Shown: positions 25,739 to 35,929, counted from the first letter of the stretch. The stretch is DNA of 64,000 nucleotides from Staphylococcus rostri (GCF_002902145.1 NZ_PPRF01000002.1:1-64000); one strand, 5' to 3'. Program-made: numbers and translations. The notes: generated from the letters alone by a model not told the origin.

Positions 25739-26146
25739 TTATTCAATATCGCCTTTATGTTCAGATGGATGATGTTTGAAGTCTTGTGTTTCATAAGCGC
25801 TGTTCGTTTGTGTCACTTCGCCATTTAAATGTTGATTGCGGTCAACTACAATGGCAATGTCGCCATCAAGTACGGCTTGCTTCAACTGTTCTTTGTCGTT
25901 ATCAGCAAGGTCAAAGCGTGTAAACGCAGCTTCTTCTGGATCTTCTCCGATAAAAAAGCGCATAAACTTATCGCTAATTGTACCTGCAGTTGGTTTCTGT
26001 TTGACTTCTGAGTCGTTGAAACGGTCTGTTTTGAGTCGCTCCTTGCTGACAATTGTAATTTCATGTTCGCTGTATCCATCGCGCAACAATGCATCAACTG
26101 CTTTAATCACATCTTCTTCGTTTTTTACCAATTTAAAATGAGTCAT
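25739..26146 (-). CDS. General stress protein, YflT family
   Basis: A 135-residue cytosolic protein with a YflT/GSP17M-type N-terminal domain (residues 3-105: a beta-alpha-beta unit with LLRDGYSEHEITIVSKE, a variable linker, and LKQAVLDGDIAIVVDR). The tail is hydrophilic and His/Glu-rich. Members are general stress proteins of unknown biochemistry. A near-perfect SigB promoter upstream supports stress induction. Confidence 0.82.
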   Translation of the reverse strand: MTHFKLVKNEEDVIKAVDALLRDGYSEHEITIVSKERLKTDRFNDSEVKQKPTAGTISDKFMRFFIGEDPEEAAFTRFDLADNDKEQLKQAVLDGDIAIVVDRNQHLNGEVTQTNSAYETQDFKHHPSEHKGDIE

Positions 26147-26183
26147 TTCGGATGCCCCCGTTCATTATTATTTAGTTTTTCAA

Positions 26184-26208
26184 ATACCCTTTTAATGAAA
26201 AGTTAAAC
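26184..26208 (-). promoter_or_regulatory. SigB-dependent promoter
   Basis: On the minus strand: GTTTAA, 13 bases, GGGTAT. Both boxes match the S. aureus SigB consensus exactly with standard spacing. It lies about 40 bases upstream of the YflT-like gene. Confidence 0.88.
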
Positions 26209-26292
26209 GCATACATTTTTATTATGCTATTTAATGATAACTTTTGTAAAGATGCTAAAGAATTCTAAAAATTGATGTTTTGCATACCAGTA

Positions 26293-26321
26293 TTGCGAAA
26301 AAACGTTAAATTTGCTATTAT
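26293..26321 (+). promoter_or_regulatory. SigA promoter of the xpt operon
   Basis: TTGCGA (26293-26298), a 17-base spacer, TATTAT (26316-26321), ending 14 bases before the purine aptamer, so the transcript would start at or just before it. Confidence 0.75.
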
Positions 26322-26334
26322 CAGTTAATAATTT

Positions 26335-26412
26335 ACATAGACTCATATAATCTGAAGAATATGGCTTTAGAAGTTTCTACCATGTCGCCTTAAACGATAT
26401 GACTATGAGTAA
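26335..26412 (+). ncRNA. Guanine-type purine riboswitch
   Basis: The three-way junction aptamer is clear: ACTCATATAATC, ATATGGCTTTAGAAGTTTCTACC, CCTTAAA and GACTATGAGT, with P1 formed by ACTCAT/ATGAGT. The ligand-pairing base is C (GACTAT), which marks guanine/hypoxanthine, not adenine, specificity. An intrinsic terminator at 26541-26578 follows. It controls xpt-pbuX-guaB-guaA. Confidence 0.96.
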
Positions 26413-26540
26413 TAACTACATCTGTAACATGCGACATACGTTCGGCGCTTTTACGACAAAAAGTCAGTGTATTTAGTAATGTCAAAGGGCGTTCTAACGA
26501 TGATGTCAGTGTCACTGTACAATTGTATGACTATTACTCT

Positions 26541-26578
26541 AACACCTGAAACGATATTCTTTAGTTTTGGGGTTTTTT
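26541..26578 (+). terminator. Riboswitch-controlled terminator
   Basis: AACACC..AAAC pairs with GTTT..GGGTT, followed by six T. It lies 31 bases before the xpt start and overlaps a spurious upstream ATG at 26567. Confidence 0.75.
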
Positions 26579-26608
26579 AATATCTTGAGTTATCTAGGAG
26601 GAATAGTT

Positions 26609-27190
26609 TTGGATGCGTTAAAAAGAAAAGTCATTGAAGACGGTGTGGTTATTGATGAGGCCATTCTCAAAGTCGACGGTTTTTTAAATCATCAGATTGA
26701 CGCAGGATTGATGTACGAGATTGGGGAAGTCTTTCATTCGCAGTTTAGCGATCAAGGTATTACAAAGATTTTAACGATTGAAGCATCAGGTATTGCACCG
26801 GCAATCATGGTGGCACACCGCTTTAATGTACCGTGTTTGTTTGCGAAAAAGGCGAAACCGAACACTTTGAATCAAGGGTATTACCAAACGGATGTACATT
26901 CATTTACGAAAAACAAAACGAATTCGGTGATTGTTTCAAATGAGTTTTTGTCTGATCAAGATACGGTCTTAATTATTGATGACTTTTTAGCGAATGGGGA
27001 AGCAGCGTTAGGCTTACATCGTTTAGCACAGCAAGCAGGCGCTAAGACGGCGGGTATTGGTATACTCGTTGAAAAGAGCTTCCAGCCAGGGCGTGCGCGT
27101 TTAGAGGAAGCAGGACTGACGGTATCATCATTATGTCAAGTGGCATCTTTAAAAGGGAACAAGGTTACTTTGTTAGGAGATGACGCATAA
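26609..27190 (+). CDS. xpt: Xanthine phosphoribosyltransferase Xpt
   Basis: A 193-residue salvage enzyme that turns xanthine into XMP with PRPP. The PRPP-binding signature is VLIIDDFLANGEAALG. The start is TTG 26609, seven bases after AGGAGG (26596-26601); this gives the family N-terminus (DALKRKVIEDGVVI) and length. The longer frame from ATG 26567 begins in the terminator and has no ribosome site. Its TAA overlaps the pbuX ATG by one base. Confidence 0.93.
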   Translation: MDALKRKVIEDGVVIDEAILKVDGFLNHQIDAGLMYEIGEVFHSQFSDQGITKILTIEASGIAPAIMVAHRFNVPCLFAKKAKPNTLNQGYYQTDVHSFTKNKTNSVIVSNEFLSDQDTVLIIDDFLANGEAALGLHRLAQQAGAKTAGIGILVEKSFQPGRARLEEAGLTVSSLCQVASLKGNKVTLLGDDA

Positions 27191-28458
27191 TGAAAAGGTT
27201 CTTGCTGAGCTTACAACACTTATTAGCCATGTACGCAGGTGCGATTCTTGTCCCAATTATTGTAGCGACAAGTTTAGACTTCTCTGCAGAACAGACGGCA
27301 TACCTAGTAACAGTAGATATTTTTATGTGTGGTGTGGCAACATTCTTGCAAGTCTATAAAGGTATCGGTATTGGACTACCGGTTGTCTTAGGATGTACCT
27401 TTACAGCGGTTGCACCGATGATTTTGATTGGTCAAACGAAAGGGATAGACGTCTTATATGGTTCGCTATTCTTATCAGGTCTACTGGTTATCGTGATTGC
27501 ACCATTCTTTGCATCGCTCGTTAAACTATTTCCACCGGTTGTTACGGGGAGCGTTGTAACGATTATCGGTATTACATTGATGCCTGTTGCGATGAACTAT
27601 CTTGCAGGCGGTCAAGGGGCGAAAGATTACGGTGCGCCAACACATATTTTGTTAGGTGTTGTGACGCTTGTCATTATTTTAATTTTACAGCGTTTTGCAC
27701 GCGGGTTTTTAAAGTCTATTGCTATTTTGCTAGGACTAGTAATTGGTACGGTGCTCGCAAGTTTTTTAGGCGTAGTAGATGTTGGACAAGTTGCTTCAGC
27801 ACATTGGTTTGAATTACCAAGACCTTTCCGTTTTACAGGATTTGCGTTTGATATTGGTGCGACGATTGTATTCTTTATCGTTGCGTTGGTGAGTTTAATT
27901 GAATCAACAGGTGTGTATCATGCGTTAAGTGAGATTACTGGTAAGACATTGACGCGTAAAGACTTCCGTAAAGGTTATATGGCGGAAGGGATTGCGATTA
28001 CGTTAGGTTCAATCTTTAACGCCTTTCCTTATACAGCATACTCACAGAACGTGGGACTTGTGTCATTATCAGGTGCTAAGAAGAATGACGTTATCTACGG
28101 CATGGTGGCACTGTTAATCGTCTGTGGCTGTATTCCAAAACTAGGGGCGTTGGCGAATATTATTCCACTGTCTGTCTTAGGTGGTGCGATGCTCGCGATG
28201 TTCGGTATGGTTATGGCGTATGGTATGCGCATTTTGAACGACATTAACTTCAAGAATCAGAATAACTTATTAATTATTGCGATTTCTGTTGGTTTAGGTG
28301 CAGGAATTACAGCAGTTCCAGAGGCGTTTCAAGCGCTTGGTGACCAGTTTGCATGGTTGACGCAAAATGGAATCGTTTTAGGAACGTTATCGGCAATTGT
28401 ATTAAATTTATTTTTTAATGGTCTAAACTATCAACAAAATCAAGAAAATGTGAAATAA
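27190..28458 (+). CDS. pbuX: Xanthine permease PbuX
   Basis: A 422-residue nucleobase:cation symporter-2 protein with about 14 membrane segments. Signature ESTGVYHALSEITG and the QNVGLVSLSGAKKN motif of NCS2 xanthine/uric acid carriers are present. It is coupled to xpt (TAATG overlap), so uptake and salvage of xanthine are made together under guanine control. Confidence 0.93.
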   Translation: MKRFLLSLQHLLAMYAGAILVPIIVATSLDFSAEQTAYLVTVDIFMCGVATFLQVYKGIGIGLPVVLGCTFTAVAPMILIGQTKGIDVLYGSLFLSGLLVIVIAPFFASLVKLFPPVVTGSVVTIIGITLMPVAMNYLAGGQGAKDYGAPTHILLGVVTLVIILILQRFARGFLKSIAILLGLVIGTVLASFLGVVDVGQVASAHWFELPRPFRFTGFAFDIGATIVFFIVALVSLIESTGVYHALSEITGKTLTRKDFRKGYMAEGIAITLGSIFNAFPYTAYSQNVGLVSLSGAKKNDVIYGMVALLIVCGCIPKLGALANIIPLSVLGGAMLAMFGMVMAYGMRILNDINFKNQNNLLIIAISVGLGAGITAVPEAFQALGDQFAWLTQNGIVLGTLSAIVLNLFFNGLNYQQNQENVK

Positions 28459-28467
28459 TGTAACTAA

Positions 28468-29958
<1,491 letters not shown>

Positions 29959-29979
29959 GATTAAAGGAGTACAAACAGT

Positions 29980-31521
29980 ATGGAAATGGCAAAAGAACAA
30001 GAACTGATTCTTGTCCTCGACTTTGGAAGTCAATACAATCAGCTGATTACGCGACGCATTCGTGAAATGGGCGTTTACAGTGAACTGCATGATCACGAGA
30101 TTTCGTTAGATGAAATTAAAAAAATGAATCCTAAAGGTATCATCCTATCTGGTGGACCGAATTCAGTGTATGAAGAAGATGCGTTCACGATTGATCCAGC
30201 TATTTATGATTTAGGTGTACCGGTATTAGGTATTTGTTATGGTATGCAACTGACAACAAAACTTTTAGGCGGTAAAGTAGAGCGTGCTAACGAACGTGAA
30301 TACGGTAAAGCCATTATTAAAGCGAAGTCAGATGAATTATTCCACGGCTTACCTGAAGAACAAACAGTTTGGATGAGTCACTCAGACAAAGTAATCGAAA
30401 TTCCTGAAGGGTTTGAAGTGATTGCGGATAGCCCAAGCACACAATATGCAGCGATTGAAGATAAAAAACGTCGCATCTATGGCGTGCAATTCCACCCAGA
30501 AGTACGTCATACAGAGTACGGTAACGACTTGTTAGAAAACTTTGTACGTCGTGTATGTCAATGTACGGGTCAATGGACGATGGAGAACTTTATCGATATT
30601 GAAGTTCAAAAAATCCGCGAACAAGTCGGCGACCGCAAAGTATTATGTGCGATGAGCGGTGGCGTAGACTCATCAGTTGTAGCCGTGTTATTACACAGAG
30701 CGATTGGTGACCAATTGACATGTATCTTCGTTGACCACGGTCTTTTACGTAAAGGTGAAGGCGACATGGTCATGGAACAATTTGGTGAAGGCTTTAACAT
30801 GAACATCATTCGTGTGAACGCCAAAGAACGCTTCATGTCGAAACTTCAAGGCGTTTCTGATCCTGAGAAGAAACGTAAAATCATCGGTAACGAGTTCGTA
30901 TATGTTTTCGATGATGAAGCATCTAAATTGGAAGGTGTCGACTTCCTAGCACAAGGAACGTTATATACAGACGTTATCGAGTCAGGAACAAAGACGGCAC
31001 AAACAATCAAATCACACCATAACGTAGGTGGTTTACCAGAGGATATGGAATTCGAACTCATCGAACCAATCAACACACTTTTCAAAGATGAAGTACGTGC
31101 GCTTGGTATCGAACTCGGTATTCCAGAACACCTTGTATGGCGTCAACCATTCCCAGGACCAGGTCTTGGTATCCGCGTCCTTGGTGAGATTACGGAAGAC
31201 AAGTTAGAAATCGTTCGCGAATCAGACGCGATCTTACGTGAAGTGATTCGTGAAGAAGGTTTAGAACGTGAAATCTGGCAATACTTTACAGTGCTTCCAG
31301 ACATCCGTTCAGTCGGCGTAATGGGTGACTACCGCACGTATGACTATACAGTCGGTGTACGTGCCGTGACATCTATTGACGGTATGACGAGTGACTTTGC
31401 ACGCATCGATTGGGAAGTCTTACAAAAGATTTCGACACGTATCGTGAATGAAGTGGACCACGTCAACCGCGTGGTGTATGACATCACATCTAAGCCACCA
31501 AGCACAATCGAGTGGGAATAG
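29980..31521 (+). CDS. guaA: GMP synthase (glutamine-hydrolysing)
   Basis: A 513-residue enzyme that aminates XMP to GMP. Class I glutamine amidotransferase domain: nucleophile C86 in GICYGMQ, and FHPEV with GNDLLENF. The ATP pyrophosphatase P-loop is SGGVDSS; the C-terminal dimer domain ends [10 protein letters not shown]. Its length equals the S. aureus protein. It is the last gene of the riboswitch operon, and its 3' side is the edge of an accessory stretch. Confidence 0.97.
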   Translation: MEMAKEQELILVLDFGSQYNQLITRRIREMGVYSELHDHEISLDEIKKMNPKGIILSGGPNSVYEEDAFTIDPAIYDLGVPVLGICYGMQLTTKLLGGKVERANEREYGKAIIKAKSDELFHGLPEEQTVWMSHSDKVIEIPEGFEVIADSPSTQYAAIEDKKRRIYGVQFHPEVRHTEYGNDLLENFVRRVCQCTGQWTMENFIDIEVQKIREQVGDRKVLCAMSGGVDSSVVAVLLHRAIGDQLTCIFVDHGLLRKGEGDMVMEQFGEGFNMNIIRVNAKERFMSKLQGVSDPEKKRKIIGNEFVYVFDDEASKLEGVDFLAQGTLYTDVIESGTKTAQTIKSHHNVGGLPEDMEFELIEPINTLFKDEVRALGIELGIPEHLVWRQPFPGPGLGIRVLGEITEDKLEIVRESDAILREVIREEGLEREIWQYFTVLPDIRSVGVMGDYRTYDYTVGVRAVTSIDGMTSDFARIDWEVLQKISTRIVNEVDHVNRVVYDITSKPPSTIEWE

Positions 31522-31530
31522 AACCAAATA

Positions 31531-31568
31531 AGAAACCTTACAATCACAATGGTTGTAAGGTTTTTTTA
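31531..31568 (+). terminator. guaA terminator
   Basis: AAACCTTACAA pairs with TTGTAAGGTTT around a short loop, then a T-run. Confidence 0.9.
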
Positions 31569-31699
31569 CGGTTCTATGATTTAGAAAGTAGCATAGTATG
31601 AAAAGCTAAAAAATAGGGATGATATTCAGACATCATTAATCAGTTGATTAGTATTTTTATCTATTTAGAGGAAATCATAATGAAACTATTGCAACCATT

Positions 31700-31846
31700 T
31701 TAATTTTTAATCGCCTCGAAATCGACACGGTTGAAATTTTCGTTATTAAAAGCTGAGGTTGTTAGACTGAATTCATTAAGATAGAAATTGATGTCATTTT
31801 CAGATGTTTCAGTAAAGACATCTTGTCGTTTGTTTGACGTGTTATG
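31700..31846 (-). pseudogene. Possible gene remnant (C-terminal tail)
   Basis: On the minus strand about 48 codons are open up to TAA at 31700-31702, reading RQDVFTETSENDINFYLNEF and then SLTTSAFNNENF, RVDFEAIKN. The residue mix looks like a real protein C-terminus, but there is no start codon or ribosome site and an in-frame stop lies just upstream. I do not recognise the family. The rest of 31570-31949 contains no other gene I can see. Confidence 0.3.
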
Positions 31847-31949
31847 TCCTTATTGCAATAATTTATTCAATAGAATAGTAAAATGATTTTCCGGGTGTAC
31901 AGATTTGTTTGTGCTATAATTTTACTATAAAAGTAACGCTGGAGGGGAT

Positions 31950-32048
31950 ATGTGTATGAATGCGGGTTTGATTGTTACGATTATTGTATGTTGTGTATTG
32001 CTTCCGACAATTATTACAGTGACAGAGCGTAATAAGAAGGGGAAGTAG
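31950..32048 (+). CDS. Small membrane peptide (32 aa)
   Basis: An ATG at 31950 (or a second at 31956) follows GGAGGGG and a promoter-like TATAAT. The peptide is one hydrophobic helix (AGLIVTIIVCCVLLPTIITV) with a charged tail TERNKKGK. A short TM peptide with a strong ribosome site is probably real; its function is unknown. Type I toxin peptides have this size and shape, but no antisense RNA was identified. Confidence 0.5.
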   Translation: MCMNAGLIVTIIVCCVLLPTIITVTERNKKGK

Positions 32049-32170
32049 CTGAAAGTATGAGTGAAACTTGTATAAAATTAGCTTCTATAATTCATTTTAA
32101 AATATATATAGAAATGACAAAGTGTAATTTGTGAAGGTGAGTGTGAAAGGGGTTTAATGCATATATAAAT

Positions 32171-32288
32171 CTCTAGAAAACCTCTAGAAAACCTCTAGAA
32201 AATTTTGTTGCAAAATGCTGTGAACATGAGGTTTTTAGTGGATATATAGTTGGCAAATGGAATAAAACCTCTAGAAAACCTCTAGAAT
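32171..32288. repeat. Two clusters of an 11-bp direct repeat
   Basis: The unit CTCTAGAAAAC occurs three times head to tail at 32171-32203 (the last ends in AAT) and twice at 32269-32288. Each unit contains the palindrome TCTAGA. The second cluster lies 25 bases before the ATG of the AlbA_2 regulator. Units are spaced 11 bp, so bound proteins would lie on about the same face of the helix. These look like operators for the protein encoded next. Confidence 0.75.
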
Positions 32289-32312
32289 CAGAAAAGAAGG
32301 GATTGATAGCCT

Positions 32313-33806
32313 ATGACATTATATTTTGAAGAAGAAAACACAACAGTTGAGTATAAAAAAGCAAGTGGTAAATTTCCAAAGTCTTTTTGGGACACATATT
32401 CATCATTTTCAAATACTGAAGGTGGTGTCATATATTTGGGGGTTAGCGAAAGAGAGAATGGTTATGAAGTTACTGGATTAACTGATGCTCAAAATTTTGT
32501 TCAAATTATTGTAGATACAGCTAATGATAAAAAGTTTACTAACTTCAATAATATTAAAATGAAGAACATAGAAAAGCTGGAACATAACGGTTTAGAATAC
32601 TTAAGAATAAGGATTCCAGAAGTAAAAAGTGAAAATAAGCCAGTACATATTAGGGGGAATATAAATAATAGCTTTATAAGGAGAAATGATAGTGATCATA
32701 GAATGAGTGATGAAGAAATAAGAAGATACCTAAGAAATGCTAATCCAGAAAATGATAGTGAATTATTATCCAATTTCACTATTGATGATTTAGATACTAT
32801 TAAAAAATATAAATCTATAATTCATGAGAGGAACTCTGAAATAGATGTTTTATCAATGGACCATTGGGAGTTTTTAAAGCAGTTTGGCGCTGTAGGCAGA
32901 GATAGGGAGACTAATGAATATAAACTGAAAAAAGGTGCATTACTATTTTTTGGGAAAGAAAGTGCTATATCAGAAGTTTATCCTAATTTTCATTTGGATT
33001 ATCGAAATAGAACGCATTACACAGAAGATAAAAGATGGTTAGATCGAGTGAGTTCGGGTGATATCAATAATGAAGAAATTAATTTGTTTAACTTTTATAA
33101 TATAGTTTTAAATAGATTAACAAATACAGTATTGGAAGAGTTCTCATTAGATGATATAACAAAAATTCGTCAAAATGTTAAAGTGGATGTTGAAATTGCA
33201 TTACGAGAAGCGTTAGCGAATTTATTAATACATGCTGATTATGAAGACAATTCGTCTATTATAGTAGAAGCTTATAAAAATAATTACGTATTTAATAACC
33301 CTGGAGAAATGTTAGTGACTAAAGAAGAATTTGCAAGAGGTGGAGAGTCTAAGCTTAGGAATTCAACAATTGTTACACTGTTTAGAAAAGCAGGATACAG
33401 TGAGCGCGCCGGTTCAGGCGGGATGAAAATATTTAGTATGGCAAAAAAGAATAAGTTTCGTATGCCAGAAATTCAAAGTAGCGAAGGAAAAACTAAATTA
33501 AAGATATGGAAAATCGATTTAGCCAATAGTTACGTTGATTTAACAGAACTAGAGAAAAATATTCTTAGCTATATTATAAAAGAAAACAGAAATGTAAAAA
33601 TGAAAGAAATTCAAAAACTAGATAATTTCACAGAATATATTGCTAAGACAAATGTGAATAAGCTTATAGAAAAAGATATCATCATGAAATTTGGTGAAGG
33701 AAGATCTACAGTATATGGACTTAAACCTAACAGTATTGAAATGATTGCAAATATAGAAAACAGCATGAGAAACATACAAGAATCTATTGTGAATAAAAGT
33801 AGGTAA
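32313..33806 (+). CDS. AlbA_2 / HATPase regulator-like protein
   Basis: A 497-residue protein with an N-terminal Schlafen AlbA_2 domain (about 8-125: TVEYKKASGKFPKSFWDTYS, FSNTEGGVIYLGVSE, and HIRGNINNSFIRRND). A GHKL-type ATP-binding domain follows (about 285-390: N-box REALANLLIHADY, FNNPGEM, and G-rich RAGSGGMKIF). A C-terminal winged helix spans about 405-480. Such proteins are common in mobile regions and are usually called transcriptional regulators or ATP-binding proteins; some belong to defence loci. The gene is clearly more AT-rich than guaA upstream and is preceded by the 11-bp repeats, fitting self-regulation. The ribosome site is AGAAGGGATTG. Confidence 0.78.
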   Translation: MTLYFEEENTTVEYKKASGKFPKSFWDTYSSFSNTEGGVIYLGVSERENGYEVTGLTDAQNFVQIIVDTANDKKFTNFNNIKMKNIEKLEHNGLEYLRIRIPEVKSENKPVHIRGNINNSFIRRNDSDHRMSDEEIRRYLRNANPENDSELLSNFTIDDLDTIKKYKSIIHERNSEIDVLSMDHWEFLKQFGAVGRDRETNEYKLKKGALLFFGKESAISEVYPNFHLDYRNRTHYTEDKRWLDRVSSGDINNEEINLFNFYNIVLNRLTNTVLEEFSLDDITKIRQNVKVDVEIALREALANLLIHADYEDNSSIIVEAYKNNYVFNNPGEMLVTKEEFARGGESKLRNSTIVTLFRKAGYSERAGSGGMKIFSMAKKNKFRMPEIQSSEGKTKLKIWKIDLANSYVDLTELEKNILSYIIKENRNVKMKEIQKLDNFTEYIAKTNVNKLIEKDIIMKFGEGRSTVYGLKPNSIEMIANIENSMRNIQESIVNKSR

Positions 33807-33842
33807 TATTTAAATATACTATAGTAATTTATGAGACTAAAG

Positions 33843-33880
33843 GTGACTAGAGATGAATAACTCGTTTCTAGTCACTTTTT
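33843..33880 (+). terminator. Terminator of the AlbA_2 gene
   Basis: GTGACTAGA pairs with TCTAGTCAC, followed by five T. Confidence 0.88.
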
Positions 33881-33928
33881 ATCCTGGTAATAGCAATTTG
33901 TCACTAGTTTTCCTTAATCACAAGAACG

Positions 33929-34180
33929 CTATGTTTTAATATTCACACACCAGAAATTAGCGAAAGAGCTGTGAAGCCAATGGTCAAAGCTAAAGAGTTG
34001 ATGTATGGAAAATGTTATGCTACGCAAGATACTGACTTGATAAGTTAACGGATTGATAGACGCCACGATATTGATGTAGTATGGCACATTCTCAGCAAGG
34101 TAGAAGGTTGATGCTGAGAAACCCAAAGGTAACAGCATCATCGCAATCATTTGATAGTCATTAATATATGTTGTAATCAT
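33929..34180 (-). pseudogene. ABC-2-type permease remnant
   Basis: About 50 residues at the frame's start (QMIAMMLLPLGFSASTFYLA, then YYINIVASINPLTYQVSILR) match the last membrane part of ABC-2 (NodJ/DrrB-like) permeases, where a PLTY motif precedes the final helix. Upstream sequence (34181 on) has no continuation, and no ATPase gene is near. The remaining 33 residues look unrelated. This is the relic of a drug or polysaccharide exporter. Confidence 0.55.
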
Positions 34181-34219
34181 AATGCAAACGTAAAAAATTA
34201 GGCTTACCTAACAAAATTG

Positions 34220-34248
34220 TTGATTATATTTAAATATGACGCTATACT
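34220..34248 (+). promoter_or_regulatory. SigA promoter of the protease gene
   Basis: TTGATT (34220-34225), a 17-base spacer, TATACT (34243-34248), 30 bases before the start codon. Confidence 0.6.
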
Positions 34249-34277
34249 ACAAGAGAAAAAGAGAGAGGAGTAATTTA

Positions 34278-35873
34278 ATGCGTAATTTAAACTATATCAA
34301 GGTGCCACTTATTTTAACGGGTTTGTATTTTGTGTATCCTACGCAGGTCACGCATGCGAGTGAATTACCGGAAGCATCTAATACAGTAGTTGCGACTCAA
34401 GATGCCAATCAAGAGAAACATATTCAAAATCAAGATGGTGGAATAAGTGAAATACAGCCGACACAAGCAGAAAAGCATTTAGAAGCAACACCAGATACAT
34501 ATGCAGCACAACTACAAACATTTGAAGCTGATGAGGTTAATGATGCAGATGATGAACCAGAAGAGACATTTACATATGACACGTCCAAGGATCCGAATTA
34601 TGATAAAGACGGTGATTTAATAGATAATCGTAAAAAGTTAACTGGAGATGCGGTCAAACCGAATACAGCATTCGTACATACGGATAATGCGAATTATAAA
34701 GGTGAGATAGAGAGTTTGAAAGGCGGCGATGGTTCTGGTGCGGTCATTGGTAAGAATCTAATTTTGACGGCAGGACACGTGGTCTATAACAACAACTATC
34801 CGCGAGACTATATGACGGGTGGTTATGTGATTCCAGGTAAAGATGGAGATAATGAACCGTATGGCAGATTTAAAATTAAAGCGATGCATGTGCCGGAAAA
34901 ATATAAAGAAATGCCTTATAGAAGATATGACATGGGCATTATTGAACTGGAGCCCAATGAAAAGGGGCAGTCGATAGGCGATTTAATCAAGCCGTATGCG
35001 ATTAAGCCATTTGATAAAGGCATGCTTGGTAAGAAGGTATACAGCCAAGGTTATCCAATAGAGAAAAATGAGAAAACTAAGAATCAATGGTATGCGGATG
35101 GGACGTTAATTCAAGTACAGGATCAAGGAACGATAGAGTATTCCATGCATAACTCTGAAGGACAATCAGGTGGACCGGTCTTTTTAGATAATACTGAAGA
35201 AATTATTGCGGTTCATACATATGGTTTGCGTGGCAATGATTATGGTACGTTAGGCACACCGATTACACCTGAATTGTACGCGTGGATTAACAGCTTTTTA
35301 GAGAAAGAGCCACCCATTAAGCCGATAGAAACAACACCTCAAGATGAAGACGTTGTAAAGCCACCTGAAAATCACGGACAAGCAACACAAACAGAAGGCG
35401 CTGTGAAGCCGTCTGAAGGTAAAGATGAGAAGACGCAAACAAATAATGTTGCTAAACCAGCTAATAAAGAGACGATAAATGAAACTGCAGGCTCTGAAGA
35501 ACAAAATACAGTACAACAAACAAAAGAGACTGATGTGCCAAAGAAAGTAGTGTCTCAAAAGGAAAATGAATCAACGACGACAAAAGATATTACTAATATG
35601 GGTGTGAAGTCTATGACGACTGCATCAATGTCTAACATCAAACCGACTGCGATACAAACGAATGTCAGTCGTGCTAACACGTATCCTAAAGTGATGTCAT
35701 CAAATGTTCAGTATCAAGCGTCTAATGATATGCCAAAAGATAGTGAGGCAGGGGAGCGTCAGCTATCACAAACAGGACGTACGTCGACAAATACATCATC
35801 TGTTATGGGCTTGTTTTTAGCTTTGGCAGGTGCAATCGTATTAACGGCCAGAAGAAAATTTAAAAATATGTAA
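34278..35873 (+). CDS. V8-type serine protease with surface-anchor tail
   Basis: From ATG 34278 (ribosome site GAGGAG; the frame is open from 34236) the protein has 531 residues. A signal peptide (1-28) is followed by an acidic propeptide-like region and a glutamyl-endopeptidase (SspA/exfoliative toxin) fold at about 130-345. The catalytic triad is visible: H167 (LTAGHVV), D218 (RRYDMGI) and S297 (GQSGGP). H313 corresponds to the S1-pocket His of V8 protease. A 150-residue K/T/E/N/P-rich linker follows. The C-terminus is LSQTG (496-500), a hydrophobic helix and RRKFKNM, the shape of a sortase signal but with Ser in place of Pro. It is probably wall- or membrane-bound and may act on host or bacterial surface proteins. 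Confidence 0.82.
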   Translation: MRNLNYIKVPLILTGLYFVYPTQVTHASELPEASNTVVATQDANQEKHIQNQDGGISEIQPTQAEKHLEATPDTYAAQLQTFEADEVNDADDEPEETFTYDTSKDPNYDKDGDLIDNRKKLTGDAVKPNTAFVHTDNANYKGEIESLKGGDGSGAVIGKNLILTAGHVVYNNNYPRDYMTGGYVIPGKDGDNEPYGRFKIKAMHVPEKYKEMPYRRYDMGIIELEPNEKGQSIGDLIKPYAIKPFDKGMLGKKVYSQGYPIEKNEKTKNQWYADGTLIQVQDQGTIEYSMHNSEGQSGGPVFLDNTEEIIAVHTYGLRGNDYGTLGTPITPELYAWINSFLEKEPPIKPIETTPQDEDVVKPPENHGQATQTEGAVKPSEGKDEKTQTNNVAKPANKETINETAGSEEQNTVQQTKETDVPKKVVSQKENESTTTKDITNMGVKSMTTASMSNIKPTAIQTNVSRANTYPKVMSSNVQYQASNDMPKDSEAGERQLSQTGRTSTNTSSVMGLFLALAGAIVLTARRKFKNM

Positions 35874-35883
35874 AGTAATGTAT

Positions 35884-35929
35884 AAAAGCTAGAATTTCTT
35901 GTCTATAAAATAGGGATTCTGGCTTTTTT
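35884..35929 (+). terminator. Protease gene terminator
   Basis: AAAGCTAGAAT pairs with ATTCTGGCTTT (one G-T pair), followed by a T-run. Confidence 0.85.

Noticed and set aside
26335-26412. Adenine riboswitch
   Set aside because: The ligand-pairing position is C (GACTAT), and the operon is for guanine/xanthine salvage; adenine aptamers have T there.
26567-26608. ATG 26567 as the start of Xpt
   Set aside because: It lies inside the riboswitch terminator, has no ribosome site and adds 14 residues foreign to the family; TTG 26609 after AGGAGG is better.
31522-32312. Pathogenicity-island integration with duplicated guaA end
   Set aside because: I looked for a second copy of the guaA 3' end downstream and saw none, nor an integrase, so an active island cannot be claimed.
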